From Rhodospirillales bacterium (GTDB lineage: Bacteria; Pseudomonadota; Alphaproteobacteria; Acetobacterales; Acetobacteraceae), in the NCBI GenBank assembly GCA_018971455.1, contig JAGXAV010000009.1, positions 1-15,594 on the forward strand: a stretch of 15,594 bases of DNA. The letters run 5' to 3'. This document shows, in pieces, positions 1 through 7,788 of the stretch. A program made the translations under genes and the position numbers. Each line of letters starts with the position of its first letter. Positions within the stretch are counted from its first letter, which is position 1. The notes under the pieces are model-generated. The model was not told the DNA's origin. It did not search any database and worked only from the letters and a program-made list of their open reading frames with translations.

Positions 1-483
1 CACGCGTTGCAGGCGCCGGGCGGCCGGGCGCTGCCGGAGATTGCCGCGGCGTTCCCCGGCACGGTGGTCGCCGGCCGGCTCGACCGCGCGGCCTTGCGCC
101 GGGCGGTGCTCGGCCAGGTCTCCGCGCTGCGGCGCCTGGAAGCGATTCTGCATCCATTGGTGCGCGGCATGGAGCGGGCATTCCTCGCCCGCGCCCGCCG
201 TGCCGGCGCCCGGGCGGTGGTGCTCGACATTCCGCTGCTGTTCGAGACCGGCGGCCAGCGGCGGGTCGATCACGTGGTGGTGGTGTCGGCGCCGCGCGCG
301 GTGCAGCTCCATCGGGTGCGGCTGCGCGGGCGGATGAGCACGGCCCAGATCGAGGCGGTGATCGCCCAGCAGACGCCCGACCGCCACAAGCGGCGCCATG
401 CCGATACGCTGGTCCGCACCGGGCTTTCCCGCCACCATGCCCAGCGCACGCTGCGCCGGCTGATTCGCGAGTTGCAGGGATGA
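1..483 (+). CDS. coaE: Dephospho-CoA kinase, 5'-truncated
   Basis: The last step of coenzyme A synthesis: ATP-dependent phosphorylation of the ribose 3'-OH of dephospho-CoA, in the cytoplasm. The reading frame is open from base 1. It matches the middle and C-terminal parts of CoaE: an APGG stretch, then LRRLEAILHPLV, then the core VLDIPLLFETGG followed by VDHVVVVSAP, and a C-terminal helical part ending RLIRELQG. About 160 codons are present against a family length near 200, so roughly the first 40 residues, including the P-loop, lie before the window. The stop TGA overlaps the dnaQ start (ATGA, 480-483), which suggests translational coupling. The coaE-dnaQ order is common in Alphaproteobacteria. 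Identification is firm; the true start is not visible. Confidence 0.93.
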   Translation, partial: HALQAPGGRALPEIAAAFPGTVVAGRLDRAALRRAVLGQVSALRRLEAILHPLVRGMERAFLARARRAGARAVVLDIPLLFETGGQRRVDHVVVVSAPRAVQLHRVRLRGRMSTAQIEAVIAQQTPDRHKRRHADTLVRTGLSRHHAQRTLRRLIRELQG

Positions 484-1160
484 TCCGATCCGTCCTGTTC
501 GACACGGAAACGACCGGGCTCGACCCGCTGCTCGGCGACCGCGTCATCGAGATTGCCGCCCTCGAGCTCGATGGCGATCTGCCCACGGGGCGGCATTATC
601 ATACGCTGATCCATCCCGGCCGGGACATTCCGGAGGGCGCCACCCGCATCCACGGCATCACGCTCGATGCCTTGCGCGACGCTCCGCGCTTCGAGGAGAT
701 CGCCGACGCGCTGCTGGCCTTCCTGGGCGACGGGCCGCTGATCGCGCATAATGCGCCATTCGATTTCGGCTTCCTCGATGCCGAGTTCGCGCGGATCGGG
801 CTGGCGGCACTCGATCGCGGCCGCATGATCGATACGCTGGCGATGGCCAAGCAGCGCTATCCCGGCATGCCCAACAGCCTCGACGCCTTGTGCCGGCGGC
901 TCGATATCGATCTCTCCCAGCGCACCACGCACAACGCGCTGCTCGACTGCAAGCTGCTCGCGGAAGTCTATGTCGAGCTCACCGGCGGGCGGCAGCGCGG
1001 GCTGTCGCTGGTGGAGGACGAGCAGGCCGACCTCTCGCTCGTGCGCCACACCGCGACCGGCCCGCACACGCCGCACCCGATCGAGCCGAGTGCTGCCGAA
1101 CTCGCGGCCCACGCCGCCTTCATCGCGCGCATCAAGGGCGCCATCTGGACGCGCGAGTAG
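480..1160 (+). CDS. dnaQ: DNA polymerase III epsilon subunit (3'-5' proofreading exonuclease)
   Basis: The proofreading subunit of the replicative polymerase core, removing mispaired 3' nucleotides. The 226-residue protein is a DEDDh exonuclease. Exo I is FDTETTG with D8 and E10, Exo II is HNAPFDFGFLD with D95, and Exo III is THNALLD with H151 and D156. All five metal and catalytic residues are therefore present. Conserved family stretches IHGIT (about residues 57-61) and PNSLDALCRRL (about 131-141) are also present. The length is normal for an alphaproteobacterial DnaQ; the tail after about residue 175 would carry the segment that contacts the polymerase alpha subunit. The ATG start overlaps the coaE stop by 4 nt. 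The gene converges on the beta-helix gene, with only 15 nt between the two stops. Confidence 0.96.
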   Translation: MIRSVLFDTETTGLDPLLGDRVIEIAALELDGDLPTGRHYHTLIHPGRDIPEGATRIHGITLDALRDAPRFEEIADALLAFLGDGPLIAHNAPFDFGFLDAEFARIGLAALDRGRMIDTLAMAKQRYPGMPNSLDALCRRLDIDLSQRTTHNALLDCKLLAEVYVELTGGRQRGLSLVEDEQADLSLVRHTATGPHTPHPIEPSAAELAAHAAFIARIKGAIWTRE

Positions 1161-1162
1161 CC

Positions 1163-1184
1163 GTCCGGCTCCGGCCTACCGGAC
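1163..1184. terminator. Small inverted repeat between convergent dnaQ and beta-helix genes
   Basis: GTCCGG at 1163-1168 pairs perfectly with CCGGAC at 1179-1184 across a 10-nt loop. The repeat sits between the two convergent stop codons and overlaps the beta-helix gene stop. It could serve as a bidirectional terminator, but there is no T-run on either side and the stem is short, so the role is a guess from position. Confidence 0.3.
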
Positions 1185-2129
1185 CTGTCCGTCGCCCTTC
1201 AGCGGCGTCACCTTGCCGATGAGCTTGTTGCCGCTCAGCATCGCCGGCGTCGCCGTCAGATTATCTACCAGCAATGTCGGATAGGTGCCGTCATTGCGCA
1301 GGGTATTGTCGGTGATGGTGATCTGCGGTGTCGGCTGGCCGACACCCTCCTCGCCGAGAATGATCGCCGTGGTGTGGTTCTCCGATTTCGGCCCCTTCTC
1401 CATTTTCGTGTTGCGCACCACCAGCCCGCCGCCTGAGGGGATGTCGATCTGGTAGCTCGAGGTGCCTTCCGGTCCGTCGGAAATGTCGCAGCCGATGACC
1501 TCGGTGAGCGCCGCCCGCGATTTGATGTTGTGGGCATGCTGGGTCTCGGTGAACACGCTGTTCTCCACCCGCAGCAGCTTCACCGCGCCGACATAGATGC
1601 CGTGCGCGCAGTAGGCGTCGCAGGCGCCGTTGCGCTGAAAGAAGCTGTCGCGCACGATGATCGTGCTGCCCGGATTGTCGTTGCCCAGAATCCCATCCTG
1701 GTTGTTGATGAACTTCACGTGATCGACGGTCAGGTTGCGCCCCTCGGCGCGGATGCCGGCGCCGTTGCCGTCGGGCACCCGCACGCGCGTCAGCGTCAGA
1801 TTGCGGATGGTGATGTCGTTGCCGTCGGTCACCAGCAGGCCCTTGCCGGCGCATTGCTTGTCGGTCAGCACGGCCGCGGCGTTCGGCGCGCTGCCTTCGA
1901 TGGTCAGGCGGTCGGTCTTGATCACGGCGCAGTCGAAATATTGTCCGGCGGCGATGCTGACGGTGTCACCGGGCTGGGCGGCGGCGATCGCGGCAGAGGG
2001 CTGCTGGTAGGACTTGCCGGGTCCGACTTCGAGCGTGCGCGCCGATGCGGCGGACGATGCCGCGAACAATGCGGCCGGGGCAAAGGCGAGGACAAGAAAC
2101 GTGGCGCGTGGATGACGGATGGTCGGCAT
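1176..2129 (-). CDS. Secreted right-handed parallel beta-helix protein
   Basis: A 317-residue protein. It has an N-terminal signal peptide: basic MPTIRHPRAT, a hydrophobic core at about residues 11-24, and a likely cleavage after SAASA near residue 30. The mature part opens with RTLEVGPGKSYQQPSAAIAAAQPGDTV, a typical first turn of pectin-lyase-fold proteins. It continues with repeated beta-helix turns of the type ITIRNLTLTRV, LTVDHVKFINN, IIVRDSFFQRN, LLRVENSVFTET and ITITDNTLRND. Five cysteines are in the mature part, including CDAYC near 170-174. The ATG at 2129 is chosen because AGGAGGG lies just upstream and it begins the signal peptide; an open extension to 2333 has no such support. It is the last gene of the minus-strand polysaccharide set. 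It could be a lyase, epimerase or binding protein for the exported polymer. No catalytic residues can be assigned, so the substrate is unknown. Confidence 0.82.
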   Translation of the reverse strand: MPTIRHPRATFLVLAFAPAALFAASSAASARTLEVGPGKSYQQPSAAIAAAQPGDTVSIAAGQYFDCAVIKTDRLTIEGSAPNAAAVLTDKQCAGKGLLVTDGNDITIRNLTLTRVRVPDGNGAGIRAEGRNLTVDHVKFINNQDGILGNDNPGSTIIVRDSFFQRNGACDAYCAHGIYVGAVKLLRVENSVFTETQHAHNIKSRAALTEVIGCDISDGPEGTSSYQIDIPSGGGLVVRNTKMEKGPKSENHTTAIILGEEGVGQPTPQITITDNTLRNDGTYPTLLVDNLTATPAMLSGNKLIGKVTPLKGDGQVR

Positions 2130-2164
2130 CGAACCCTCCTGTGCGGCTGGAGCCGTTGGCCAAC

Positions 2165-3319
2165 CTACTCCCCCGAAGCCGGCGTTCCAACCGCGTCCGC
2201 CGCCATCATGGCGGCGATCCGCCGCGCGTTGCCGCGCCAGGTGTACTCCTTCTGCTCGAGCTCGGCGCGGGCGGCGGCGCCGAGGCGCGCGCGCAATGCC
2301 GGATCGCCCGCCAAGCGGACCACCGCGCGCCACATCGCTTCGGGTGAATCCGGGTCGAACAACAGGGCGGTGCTGTCGTGTTGCAGGATCTCTCGGATAT
2401 TCGCCTGGTCCGGCGCGACGATGGCCCGCCCCGCCGCCATGTAATCGAAGATTTTCAGCGGCGAGGCCCAGGCGACGACCTTCGGCTGCAAGGCGATGTC
2501 GAAACCGGCCACGAGATCGGGCACGCGGTCATGCGCGACCAGCCCGGTGAAGCGGATGCGGTCGCCAATTCCCAGCTCGGCCGCCAGCGCCTCGAGTTCG
2601 GGCTGCGCCGGCCCCTTGCCGACGATGGTCAGGCCGAGCGCCGTGCGATCGGCGGCCATGGCGCGCAGCACGCCGTCCAGCCAGTGCCAGCTTCGCACGA
2701 ATCCGACGAAGCCGAGCACCGGCGGCTCACCGGCCGGCCGGTCCGGCGCGAAGGGCGGCGGTGTGAAACGGTTCAGCACGACGCCGTTCGGCACCACGAC
2801 GCAGCGCTCCTCGGTGACGCCCTTGGCGACGATGCCGGCCTTCAGCGCGCCGGTGACCGCGAGCACCCGCCGCGCCCGCCGCCACACACGCCGCTCCAGC
2901 GCATGGGCGAGGCGAACCAGCCTGAGCCCGCCATATTGCGCGCGCTCCTCGGCCAGCGGAGAGTTGACCTCGAGGTAGAAAGGCAGCCCGGTGCGTCGGG
3001 AGAGCAGGGCGCCGGCCAGATAGTAGAGATTGTAACGCTCGTAGATCGCATCCGGGCGAAAATCCCGACAGGCCCGGCGCAGCCGCAGATAGGCCGGCAC
3101 ATTGTAGGCCAGCTCGGCCAGCTCGGCCAATACGCCCGGGAGCAGCCGGCGCAGTGCTGCGACGAGCCGGCTGCCGCCGCCAAAACCGGCCTGCGCGTAG
3201 AACCCCGGCCCGACCACCCGCACCTCGTGGCCCTCCTGCAGAAAGCCGGTGATCAACTCCTCCACATGTACGCTCTGTCCGTCGCGCGACTGGATGCGGT
3301 GGCTGTAGAGAATGCGCAT
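2165..3319 (-). CDS. GT4-family glycosyltransferase (GT-B fold)
   Basis: A 384-residue retaining-type glycosyltransferase, expected to move a sugar from a nucleotide-sugar donor to a lipid-linked or polymer acceptor at the inner membrane. The N-terminal acceptor domain starts MRILYSHRIQSRDGQSVHVEEL and contains YERYNLYYLAG (about 93-103) and LEVNSPLAEER. The linker VVVPNGVVLNRF (about 174-185) leads into the donor-binding domain with GFVGFVRSWH, LTIVGKGP and IRFTGLVAHDRVP. The usual EX7E donor motif is replaced by the variant around SPLKIFDYMAAG (286-297), with Asp at the second acidic position; this is a known subgroup variant. The ATG at 3319 follows an AAAGGG-like sequence. It lies 35 nt upstream of the beta-helix gene and 19 nt downstream of the GNAT gene, consistent with one operon. 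Donor and acceptor cannot be read from sequence. Confidence 0.88.
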   Translation of the reverse strand: MRILYSHRIQSRDGQSVHVEELITGFLQEGHEVRVVGPGFYAQAGFGGGSRLVAALRRLLPGVLAELAELAYNVPAYLRLRRACRDFRPDAIYERYNLYYLAGALLSRRTGLPFYLEVNSPLAEERAQYGGLRLVRLAHALERRVWRRARRVLAVTGALKAGIVAKGVTEERCVVVPNGVVLNRFTPPPFAPDRPAGEPPVLGFVGFVRSWHWLDGVLRAMAADRTALGLTIVGKGPAQPELEALAAELGIGDRIRFTGLVAHDRVPDLVAGFDIALQPKVVAWASPLKIFDYMAAGRAIVAPDQANIREILQHDSTALLFDPDSPEAMWRAVVRLAGDPALRARLGAAARAELEQKEYTWRGNARRIAAMMAADAVGTPASGE

Positions 3320-3338
3320 GTAGGCCCTTTCGGAAGAC

Positions 3339-4385
3339 TCAGGCCCGCAACCGGCGGCGTGCGCCGCCCAGCCAGGCGCGGCCCAGCAGCGCGAGCCCGC
3401 GCAACCGGCGCGGATTGATCAGCAGCAGCCCGATGCGCTGGCGTCGCCGGCCAACCCAGAGCCGCTTGTACTCGTCGTCGCCGCGACCGAAATCGAGTTC
3501 CTCGACATGCTCCGCTTCCAGGAGGCGGCGGATCATCAAGGCGGTCAGCAGCGTGCCGGGTGAGAGCGCGCGGAAGGATTCGTCATGGGCGAGCTTGAGC
3601 ACCGTGGCGCACCCTTCATGCACGACCCAGAGCTGCGCCGCCACTGCCCGCCCGCCCTGGCGCAGAATGCCGAGGCGCAGCGCGCCGACCGCGGCTGCGG
3701 CGCGCATCAGGACGGCGTTGAAGCGCGGGAACGGTTCGGGCGTTTTCCAGCTCCTGGCATAGACATCCTCGTACTCGGCGATTCCCGCCTCGAGATCGGC
3801 GCCGCCGGTGACGAGTGTCCAGCCGATGTCGCCGTCCCGATCCGTCCGGCGCAGCCGGCGGCGCACCGTCTCGCGCAGTTCGCCGGGCCTGGCTGCGAGG
3901 TAGGCTGCCCAGGTGAGACCGGCCACGTTCTCGTGCCAGTTGCCGAAATGATCGAACGGCGCCACGGTCAGGCCGCCTTCGCGGAAGCCCGCGCGCAGCG
4001 CCGGCAAGCCGGGCAGGTCATCCGGCAGCGCATCGATCCGCACCGACGGCCAGCGGCGCCAGGCGCCCGCGAAGGCGGCGCCGATGCCGCGCAGCGCGGG
4101 TTCGTCCAGGCCGTTCCGCAGCAGGGGCGCGTAGCGGCAGGAATAGGGCGTCGTCAGGCTTTCCAGCACGGCGCCGCGCTGGCGTTGCTGCATGGCGAAC
4201 AGCGCCAGCGCGTGCCCGTCGGCGCTTGCCAGCATGAAGCGCGGGGTCGCGTCTGGCGCCATACCGGCGGCGATCGTGCTGTGCCACCACCAGCGGGTGG
4301 AAAAAACCTCGGCGGTGGCGAACAGGCCGGCGATCTCGGCAGGCATGTCCTCCAGTGCCGCGAAGGCCGTCACGTCGATCTTCAT
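3339..4385 (-). CDS. CelD/BioF2-like GNAT-fold acyltransferase (GNAT_6 type)
   Basis: A 348-residue protein of the CelD/BioF2-like acetyltransferase group, often found in polysaccharide loci. The N-terminal half has FSTRWWWHSTIAAG (about 28-41) and SCRYAPLL. The C-terminal GNAT domain, about 165-315, has ELRETVRRRLRR, VYARSWKTPEPFP and LRLGILRQGGRAVAAQLWVV. It ends with the family signature DFGRGDDEYKRLW (298-310). The likely role is acylation of a sugar or a polymer-linked group during surface-glycan assembly; the substrate is unknown. The ATG at 4385 is chosen over an in-frame ATG at 4427 because its first bases overlap the stop of the upstream YdcF-like gene (ATGA, 4382-4385), implying coupled translation. 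A short basic C-terminus (GGARRRLRA) follows the domain. Confidence 0.82.
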   Translation of the reverse strand: MKIDVTAFAALEDMPAEIAGLFATAEVFSTRWWWHSTIAAGMAPDATPRFMLASADGHALALFAMQQRQRGAVLESLTTPYSCRYAPLLRNGLDEPALRGIGAAFAGAWRRWPSVRIDALPDDLPGLPALRAGFREGGLTVAPFDHFGNWHENVAGLTWAAYLAARPGELRETVRRRLRRTDRDGDIGWTLVTGGADLEAGIAEYEDVYARSWKTPEPFPRFNAVLMRAAAAVGALRLGILRQGGRAVAAQLWVVHEGCATVLKLAHDESFRALSPGTLLTALMIRRLLEAEHVEELDFGRGDDEYKRLWVGRRRQRIGLLLINPRRLRGLALLGRAWLGGARRRLRA

Positions 4386-5143
4386 CCGGCGTGGCCGCGC
4401 AGCCGGTAGACGACGTAGCCGATCCATTCATGCATGGCGAAATAGCTGCGCTGCAGGGAGGAGGCGTGCGGCAGGAACGCATCGACATCGAGGCGCGGCC
4501 AGCGGCCGAAGCGGATGCCGGCCGGCACCGCGACCAGCCCGGCATCGGCGAAGGCGATCCTGGCGCGGCGCAGATGCCACGCATTGCTGACCACATAGAC
4601 GCGCCGGATGTTGTCGCGCGCGAGCAGGCGGGCGCTGAAGGCGGCGTTCTGCCAGGTGGTGCCCGCCGCGGGTTCCACCCAGCGCACCGGGGTGGCGAAA
4701 TCCTCCTGCAGGCTGCGCGCCATCAGCGTGGCGATCGGTGTCGCGCCGCGCTCCATCGGTCCGCCGGTGGTCAGGATGGGCAGCCCGGTGCGCCGCGCCA
4801 GCTCCGCCCCCGCCCGCATCCGCTCCAGCGTCAGCGGGCCAATGCCGCTGCCCGGATCGATCCCGCCGGCCGCGCCATAGCCCGCGTCGCCGCTCAGGAT
4901 GACGATGGCCTCCGGCGCGTCGGGTCCGCTCACCACCACGTGCCGCGCGAGGCCGCTCTCCAGCGAGACCACCAGCAGCATGCTCACCACCGGCAGGGAG
5001 AACAGGAACAGCCCGCCCAGCGAGATCCCCACCAGCAGCCGCCCCGTTCGCGGGCAACGCCACAGCATCGCCAGGCCGAGGAGCCCGAGCGGCAGCAGGT
5101 TCTCCGGCGGGATCAGCAATGACGTCAGAAAGGTTCCGAGCAA
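4382..5143 (-). CDS. YdcF/ElyC/SanA-like (DUF218) inner-membrane protein
   Basis: A 253-residue protein with two N-terminal membrane segments (about 14-31 and 35-60) followed by an extracytoplasmic DUF218 domain. Visible motifs are AIVILSGD (79-86), LPILTTGGP (121-129), TTWQNAAFSARLL (162-174), VYVVSNAWHLRRA (182-194) and the closing FAMHEWIGYVVYRLRG (235-250). Family members such as ElyC and SanA affect cell-envelope integrity and lipid-carrier-dependent glycan steps, but no reaction is settled. In this set it probably supports polysaccharide assembly at the membrane. The start is a TTG at 5143: a strong GGAGG at about 5152-5156 lies 7 nt upstream, and an ATG at 5151 is out of frame and too close to it. 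The stop overlaps the GNAT start. Confidence 0.85.
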   Translation of the reverse strand: MLGTFLTSLLIPPENLLPLGLLGLAMLWRCPRTGRLLVGISLGGLFLFSLPVVSMLLVVSLESGLARHVVVSGPDAPEAIVILSGDAGYGAAGGIDPGSGIGPLTLERMRAGAELARRTGLPILTTGGPMERGATPIATLMARSLQEDFATPVRWVEPAAGTTWQNAAFSARLLARDNIRRVYVVSNAWHLRRARIAFADAGLVAVPAGIRFGRWPRLDVDAFLPHASSLQRSYFAMHEWIGYVVYRLRGHAG

Positions 5144-5206
5144 ACCGCCATCCTCCCCCCAATGAGCCCGGGCTCCCTGAACCAGCGCGCCGGCGCGGTT
5201 CGCCTT

Positions 5207-6298
5207 CTACACGACCCCGTCGAAGAGCGCCGCCCAGGCGGCGAACATGCGGGCCTGGTCGTAGTCGCGCTCGGCCTTGTCCCGGTTGGCGGACCCCACG
5301 GCCCGGCGCAGCCCCGCATCGGCGAGCAGGCCGAGCAGCGCATCGGCCAGGGCGCCATCGTCGCGCGGCACCACGAAGGGGCCGTTCGCTTCGGCCAGCA
5401 TGGCGCGCACATCGCCGACATCGCTGGCCGCCACCGGCAGTCCGGCGGCCATCGCCTCCAGCACCGAGAGCGGCATCTGCTCCGTATCCGATGACAATGC
5501 AAAGACGTCGAAGCCGGCGTAGAAGCCTTGCGGTTCGCCACTATGCCCGGCGAACTCGACGCACCCGATCAGCCCCAGCTCGGTGGCCAGAGCCTCCAGG
5601 GCGCCGCGCTCGGGCCCGCCGCCGACGATCACCAACCGCAGCTGCCCGGCCAAGTGCGGCGCCCGCCCGCGCGCCAGGGCCACGGCGCGCAGCAAACGCG
5701 CGAGGTTCTTTTCCGCCCGCAGCGCCGCCACCGTGCCGATCACCAGGCCCTGGCCGTCCGGCCTTGCGGCCGGGCGGAAGCGCGCCAGATCGATGCCGTT
5801 CGGCACGTAGCGAAGGCGCCGCGCATCGAGCCGCCAGATCTGCGTGGCGATGCCGTGCAGGAGGCGTGACGGCACCACGACCGTCGCCCGCCGCAGCGCG
5901 AGCCGGCGCGTCCACACCCGGCGTGGCAGTTGCGCGGCACGCTCCTCCGGCCCGAATCCGTCCTCGACATGGATGTGACGGACCGCCGGCCAGCGATTGG
6001 CGATCGCCCATTCGATCGACCCCCAGTTGCTGGTCACCAGCGCGTGCGGACGCAGCGTGCGCAGTGCGGCACGGAACCGGCCGACATTGCCCAGCGTGTC
6101 GCCCTTGCGCACGAGAATCTCGGGGTAGACGACGTCCAGCTCGGCCGAAAGCCGGGCCGCGCAGGCCCGCTCGCCATCCATGGCAATGATGGCGTGGCGC
6201 CAGCGCGGCCCGAAATGATTGGCGATGGCAGCGAAGCGCGCCTGCGCCCCGCCCACGGCGAAGGTCGGATAGACATGCAGCAGCAGGGGCGCGGTCAT
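5207..6298 (-). CDS. GT4-family glycosyltransferase with intact EX7E motif
   Basis: A 363-residue GT-B glycosyltransferase and the first gene of the minus-strand polysaccharide set. The N-terminal domain starts with LLLHVYPTFAVGGAQARF, the glycine loop typical of GT4 enzymes. The interdomain YVPNGIDLARFRP (164-176) is followed by the donor domain: IGTVAALRAEKNLARLL, LVIVGGGPERGALE and CVEFAGHSGEP. The catalytic EX7E motif lies between E273 and E281 in TEQMPLSVLEAMAAG, and SDVGDVRAML follows, so it looks fully active. The ATG at 6298 has no strong ribosome-binding site; a four-codon frame upstream (MTLR) ends on a TGA that overlaps this ATG. 63 nt separate it from the YdcF-like gene. The donor sugar is unknown, but UDP-glucuronate from the adjacent ugd is a reasonable candidate. 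Confidence 0.9.
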   Translation of the reverse strand: MTAPLLLHVYPTFAVGGAQARFAAIANHFGPRWRHAIIAMDGERACAARLSAELDVVYPEILVRKGDTLGNVGRFRAALRTLRPHALVTSNWGSIEWAIANRWPAVRHIHVEDGFGPEERAAQLPRRVWTRRLALRRATVVVPSRLLHGIATQIWRLDARRLRYVPNGIDLARFRPAARPDGQGLVIGTVAALRAEKNLARLLRAVALARGRAPHLAGQLRLVIVGGGPERGALEALATELGLIGCVEFAGHSGEPQGFYAGFDVFALSSDTEQMPLSVLEAMAAGLPVAASDVGDVRAMLAEANGPFVVPRDDGALADALLGLLADAGLRRAVGSANRDKAERDYDQARMFAAWAALFDGVV

Positions 6299-6422
6299 CG
6301 TAAGGTCATTGCAAGGCCATCGTGCGAACAGGTTGCCGGCGGGCGCGCATGACGGCGCCCACGCAGCAGGATATCATAGCTTGTAGGACCCGGCCGCATC
6401 GCGGCGATGCAGGAGAGAGATA
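6299..6422. promoter_or_regulatory. Divergent control region between the polysaccharide genes and ugd
   Basis: This 124-bp gap must carry the start signals for both directions. On the plus strand ATGACG (6349-6354) and TATCAT (6372-6377) are spaced by exactly 17 nt and resemble a sigma-70 promoter for ugd (4/6 and 5/6 matches). On the minus strand TATGAT (6378-6373) overlaps the same -10 and could serve the glycosyltransferase gene, though I see no good minus -35. GGGCGC (6341-6346) and GCGCCC (6355-6360) form an inverted repeat across the proposed -35. Overlapping -10 boxes would make the two directions compete. Promoter calls by eye in GC-rich alphaproteobacterial DNA are weak. Confidence 0.35.
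6396..6410. repeat. Perfect 7-bp inverted repeat abutting the ugd ribosome-binding site
   Basis: GCATCGC (6396-6402), one central G, then GCGATGC (6404-6410): a perfect palindrome apart from the centre. It ends directly before the AGGAG of ugd at 6411-6415 and about 20 nt after the proposed -10. The one-base centre makes it better as a dimeric protein-binding site than as an RNA hairpin, although an RNA stem with a slightly opened top is possible. Confidence 0.6.
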
Positions 6423-7739
6423 TTGCGTATCGCGATGATTGGCGGCGGTTATGTCGGCCTGGTTTCCGGCGCCTGCTTCGCCGAGTTCGGCGTCGAGGTC
6501 GCCGTGGTGGAGACCGACCCGGGCAAGCTCGCGGCGCTGCGCGCCGGGCGCATGCCGATCTACGAGCCCGGGCTCGAGCAGCTGGTGGGCGAGAACGTCG
6601 CCGCCGGCCGCCTGACCTTCGGTGACGATCTGCCGGCGGCCGTCGCCGAGGCCGAGGCGGTGTTCATCGCTGTCGGCACGCCGACCCGCCGCGGCGACGG
6701 CCATGCCGATCTCAGCTACGTCACCGCCGCCGTCGAGCAGGTGGCCCGCGCGATCCGGCGGCCCACCGTCGTGGTGACGAAATCGACCGTCCCGGTCGGC
6801 ACCGGGCGGCGCATTGCCGCCATCCTGCGCGAGCTGCGGCCCGATCTGGAGATCGACGTCGCCTCCAACCCCGAGTTTCTGCGCGAGGGCAGCGCCATCG
6901 CCGATTTCATGCGCCCCGACCGCGTGGTGATCGGCTGCGAGAGCGCCCGCGCGCAGGAGGTGCTGCGGCGACTCTATCGGCCGCTCTATCTCATCGAGGC
7001 GCCGATCCTGTTCACCGGCATCGAGACCGCCGAGCTGGTGAAATACGCCGCCAACGCCTTCCTGGCGATGAAGGTGACGTTCATCAACGAGATGGCCGAT
7101 TTGTGCGAGCGCGTGGGTGCGGATGTGCACGACGTCGCGCGCGGCATCGGGCTCGATGGGCGGATCGGCCGCAAGTTCCTGCATCCGGGGCCGGGCTTCG
7201 GCGGCAGCTGCTTTCCCAAGGACACGCTGGCGCTGATGCGCATTGCCCAGGATGCCGGCGCGCCCTCGCGCCTGGTCGAGACGGTGGTGGCGGTGAATGA
7301 CGCGCGCAAGGCCGGCATGGCGGCGCGCATCATCGCCGCCTGCGGCGGCAGCGTTCGCGGCAAGACGATTGCCGTGCTCGGCCTGACCTTCAAGCCCGAG
7401 ACCGACGACATGCGCGACAGCCCCGCCATTCCGATCGTCTCGCGCCTGGTCGAGGACGGCGCGGCCGTGCGTGCCTTCGACCCCGAGGGGATGGAGCAGG
7501 CCCGCCCGCTGCTGCCGGGTGCGGTGACCTATTGCCGCGATGCATTGGAGGCCGCGGACGGCGCCGACGCATTGGTTCTGATCACAGAATGGAATGAGTT
7601 CCGCGCCCTCGCGCCGGACCGCCTGCGCGCCGCCATGCGCGGCGCCGTGCTGGTCGATCTGCGCAACGTCTATGACCCCGCGGCCATGACCGGGGCCGGC
7701 TTCGCCTATCACGCCGTGGGGCGCGCCGCCGCGCGCTGA
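6423..7739 (+). CDS. ugd: UDP-glucose 6-dehydrogenase
   Basis: Oxidises UDP-glucose to UDP-glucuronate with two NAD+, supplying the donor for acidic surface polysaccharides; cytoplasmic. At 438 residues it has the usual family length. The N-terminal Rossmann motif is IGGGYVGLVSGACFAEFG (6-23), followed by YEPGLEQLV (47-55), VGTPTRR and TKSTVPVGTG (119-128). Active-site segments are SNPEFLREG (148-156), ETAELVKYAANAFLA with K207 (201-215) and GPGFGGSCFPKD with nucleophile C263 and D267. The C-terminal NAD/UDP-binding part has LGLTFKPETDDMRDSPA. The start is TTG, with AGGAG 7 nt upstream (6411-6415) and the standard MRIAMIG beginning; the in-frame ATG at 6435 would cut into the first beta strand. 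It diverges from the polysaccharide genes and converges on cheR. Confidence 0.96.
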   Translation: MRIAMIGGGYVGLVSGACFAEFGVEVAVVETDPGKLAALRAGRMPIYEPGLEQLVGENVAAGRLTFGDDLPAAVAEAEAVFIAVGTPTRRGDGHADLSYVTAAVEQVARAIRRPTVVVTKSTVPVGTGRRIAAILRELRPDLEIDVASNPEFLREGSAIADFMRPDRVVIGCESARAQEVLRRLYRPLYLIEAPILFTGIETAELVKYAANAFLAMKVTFINEMADLCERVGADVHDVARGIGLDGRIGRKFLHPGPGFGGSCFPKDTLALMRIAQDAGAPSRLVETVVAVNDARKAGMAARIIAACGGSVRGKTIAVLGLTFKPETDDMRDSPAIPIVSRLVEDGAAVRAFDPEGMEQARPLLPGAVTYCRDALEAADGADALVLITEWNEFRALAPDRLRAAMRGAVLVDLRNVYDPAAMTGAGFAYHAVGRAAAR

Positions 7740-7788
7740 GCGGCCCGCCCGCGCGCCTGCCGTTTGGGAGTCGGGCCGGCCGGCGTGG

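Noticed and set aside
2130..2333. Upstream extension of the beta-helix gene to 2333.
   Set aside because: It would overlap the upstream glycosyltransferase, is Arg/Gly-rich, and would bury the signal peptide; AGGAGGG before ATG 2129 decides the start.
7740..7788. Possible bidirectional terminator between ugd and cheR (CGGCCCG 7741-7747 with CGGGCCG 7772-7778).
   Set aside because: A 7-bp stem with a 24-nt loop and no T-run is expected by chance at this GC content; not reported as a feature.
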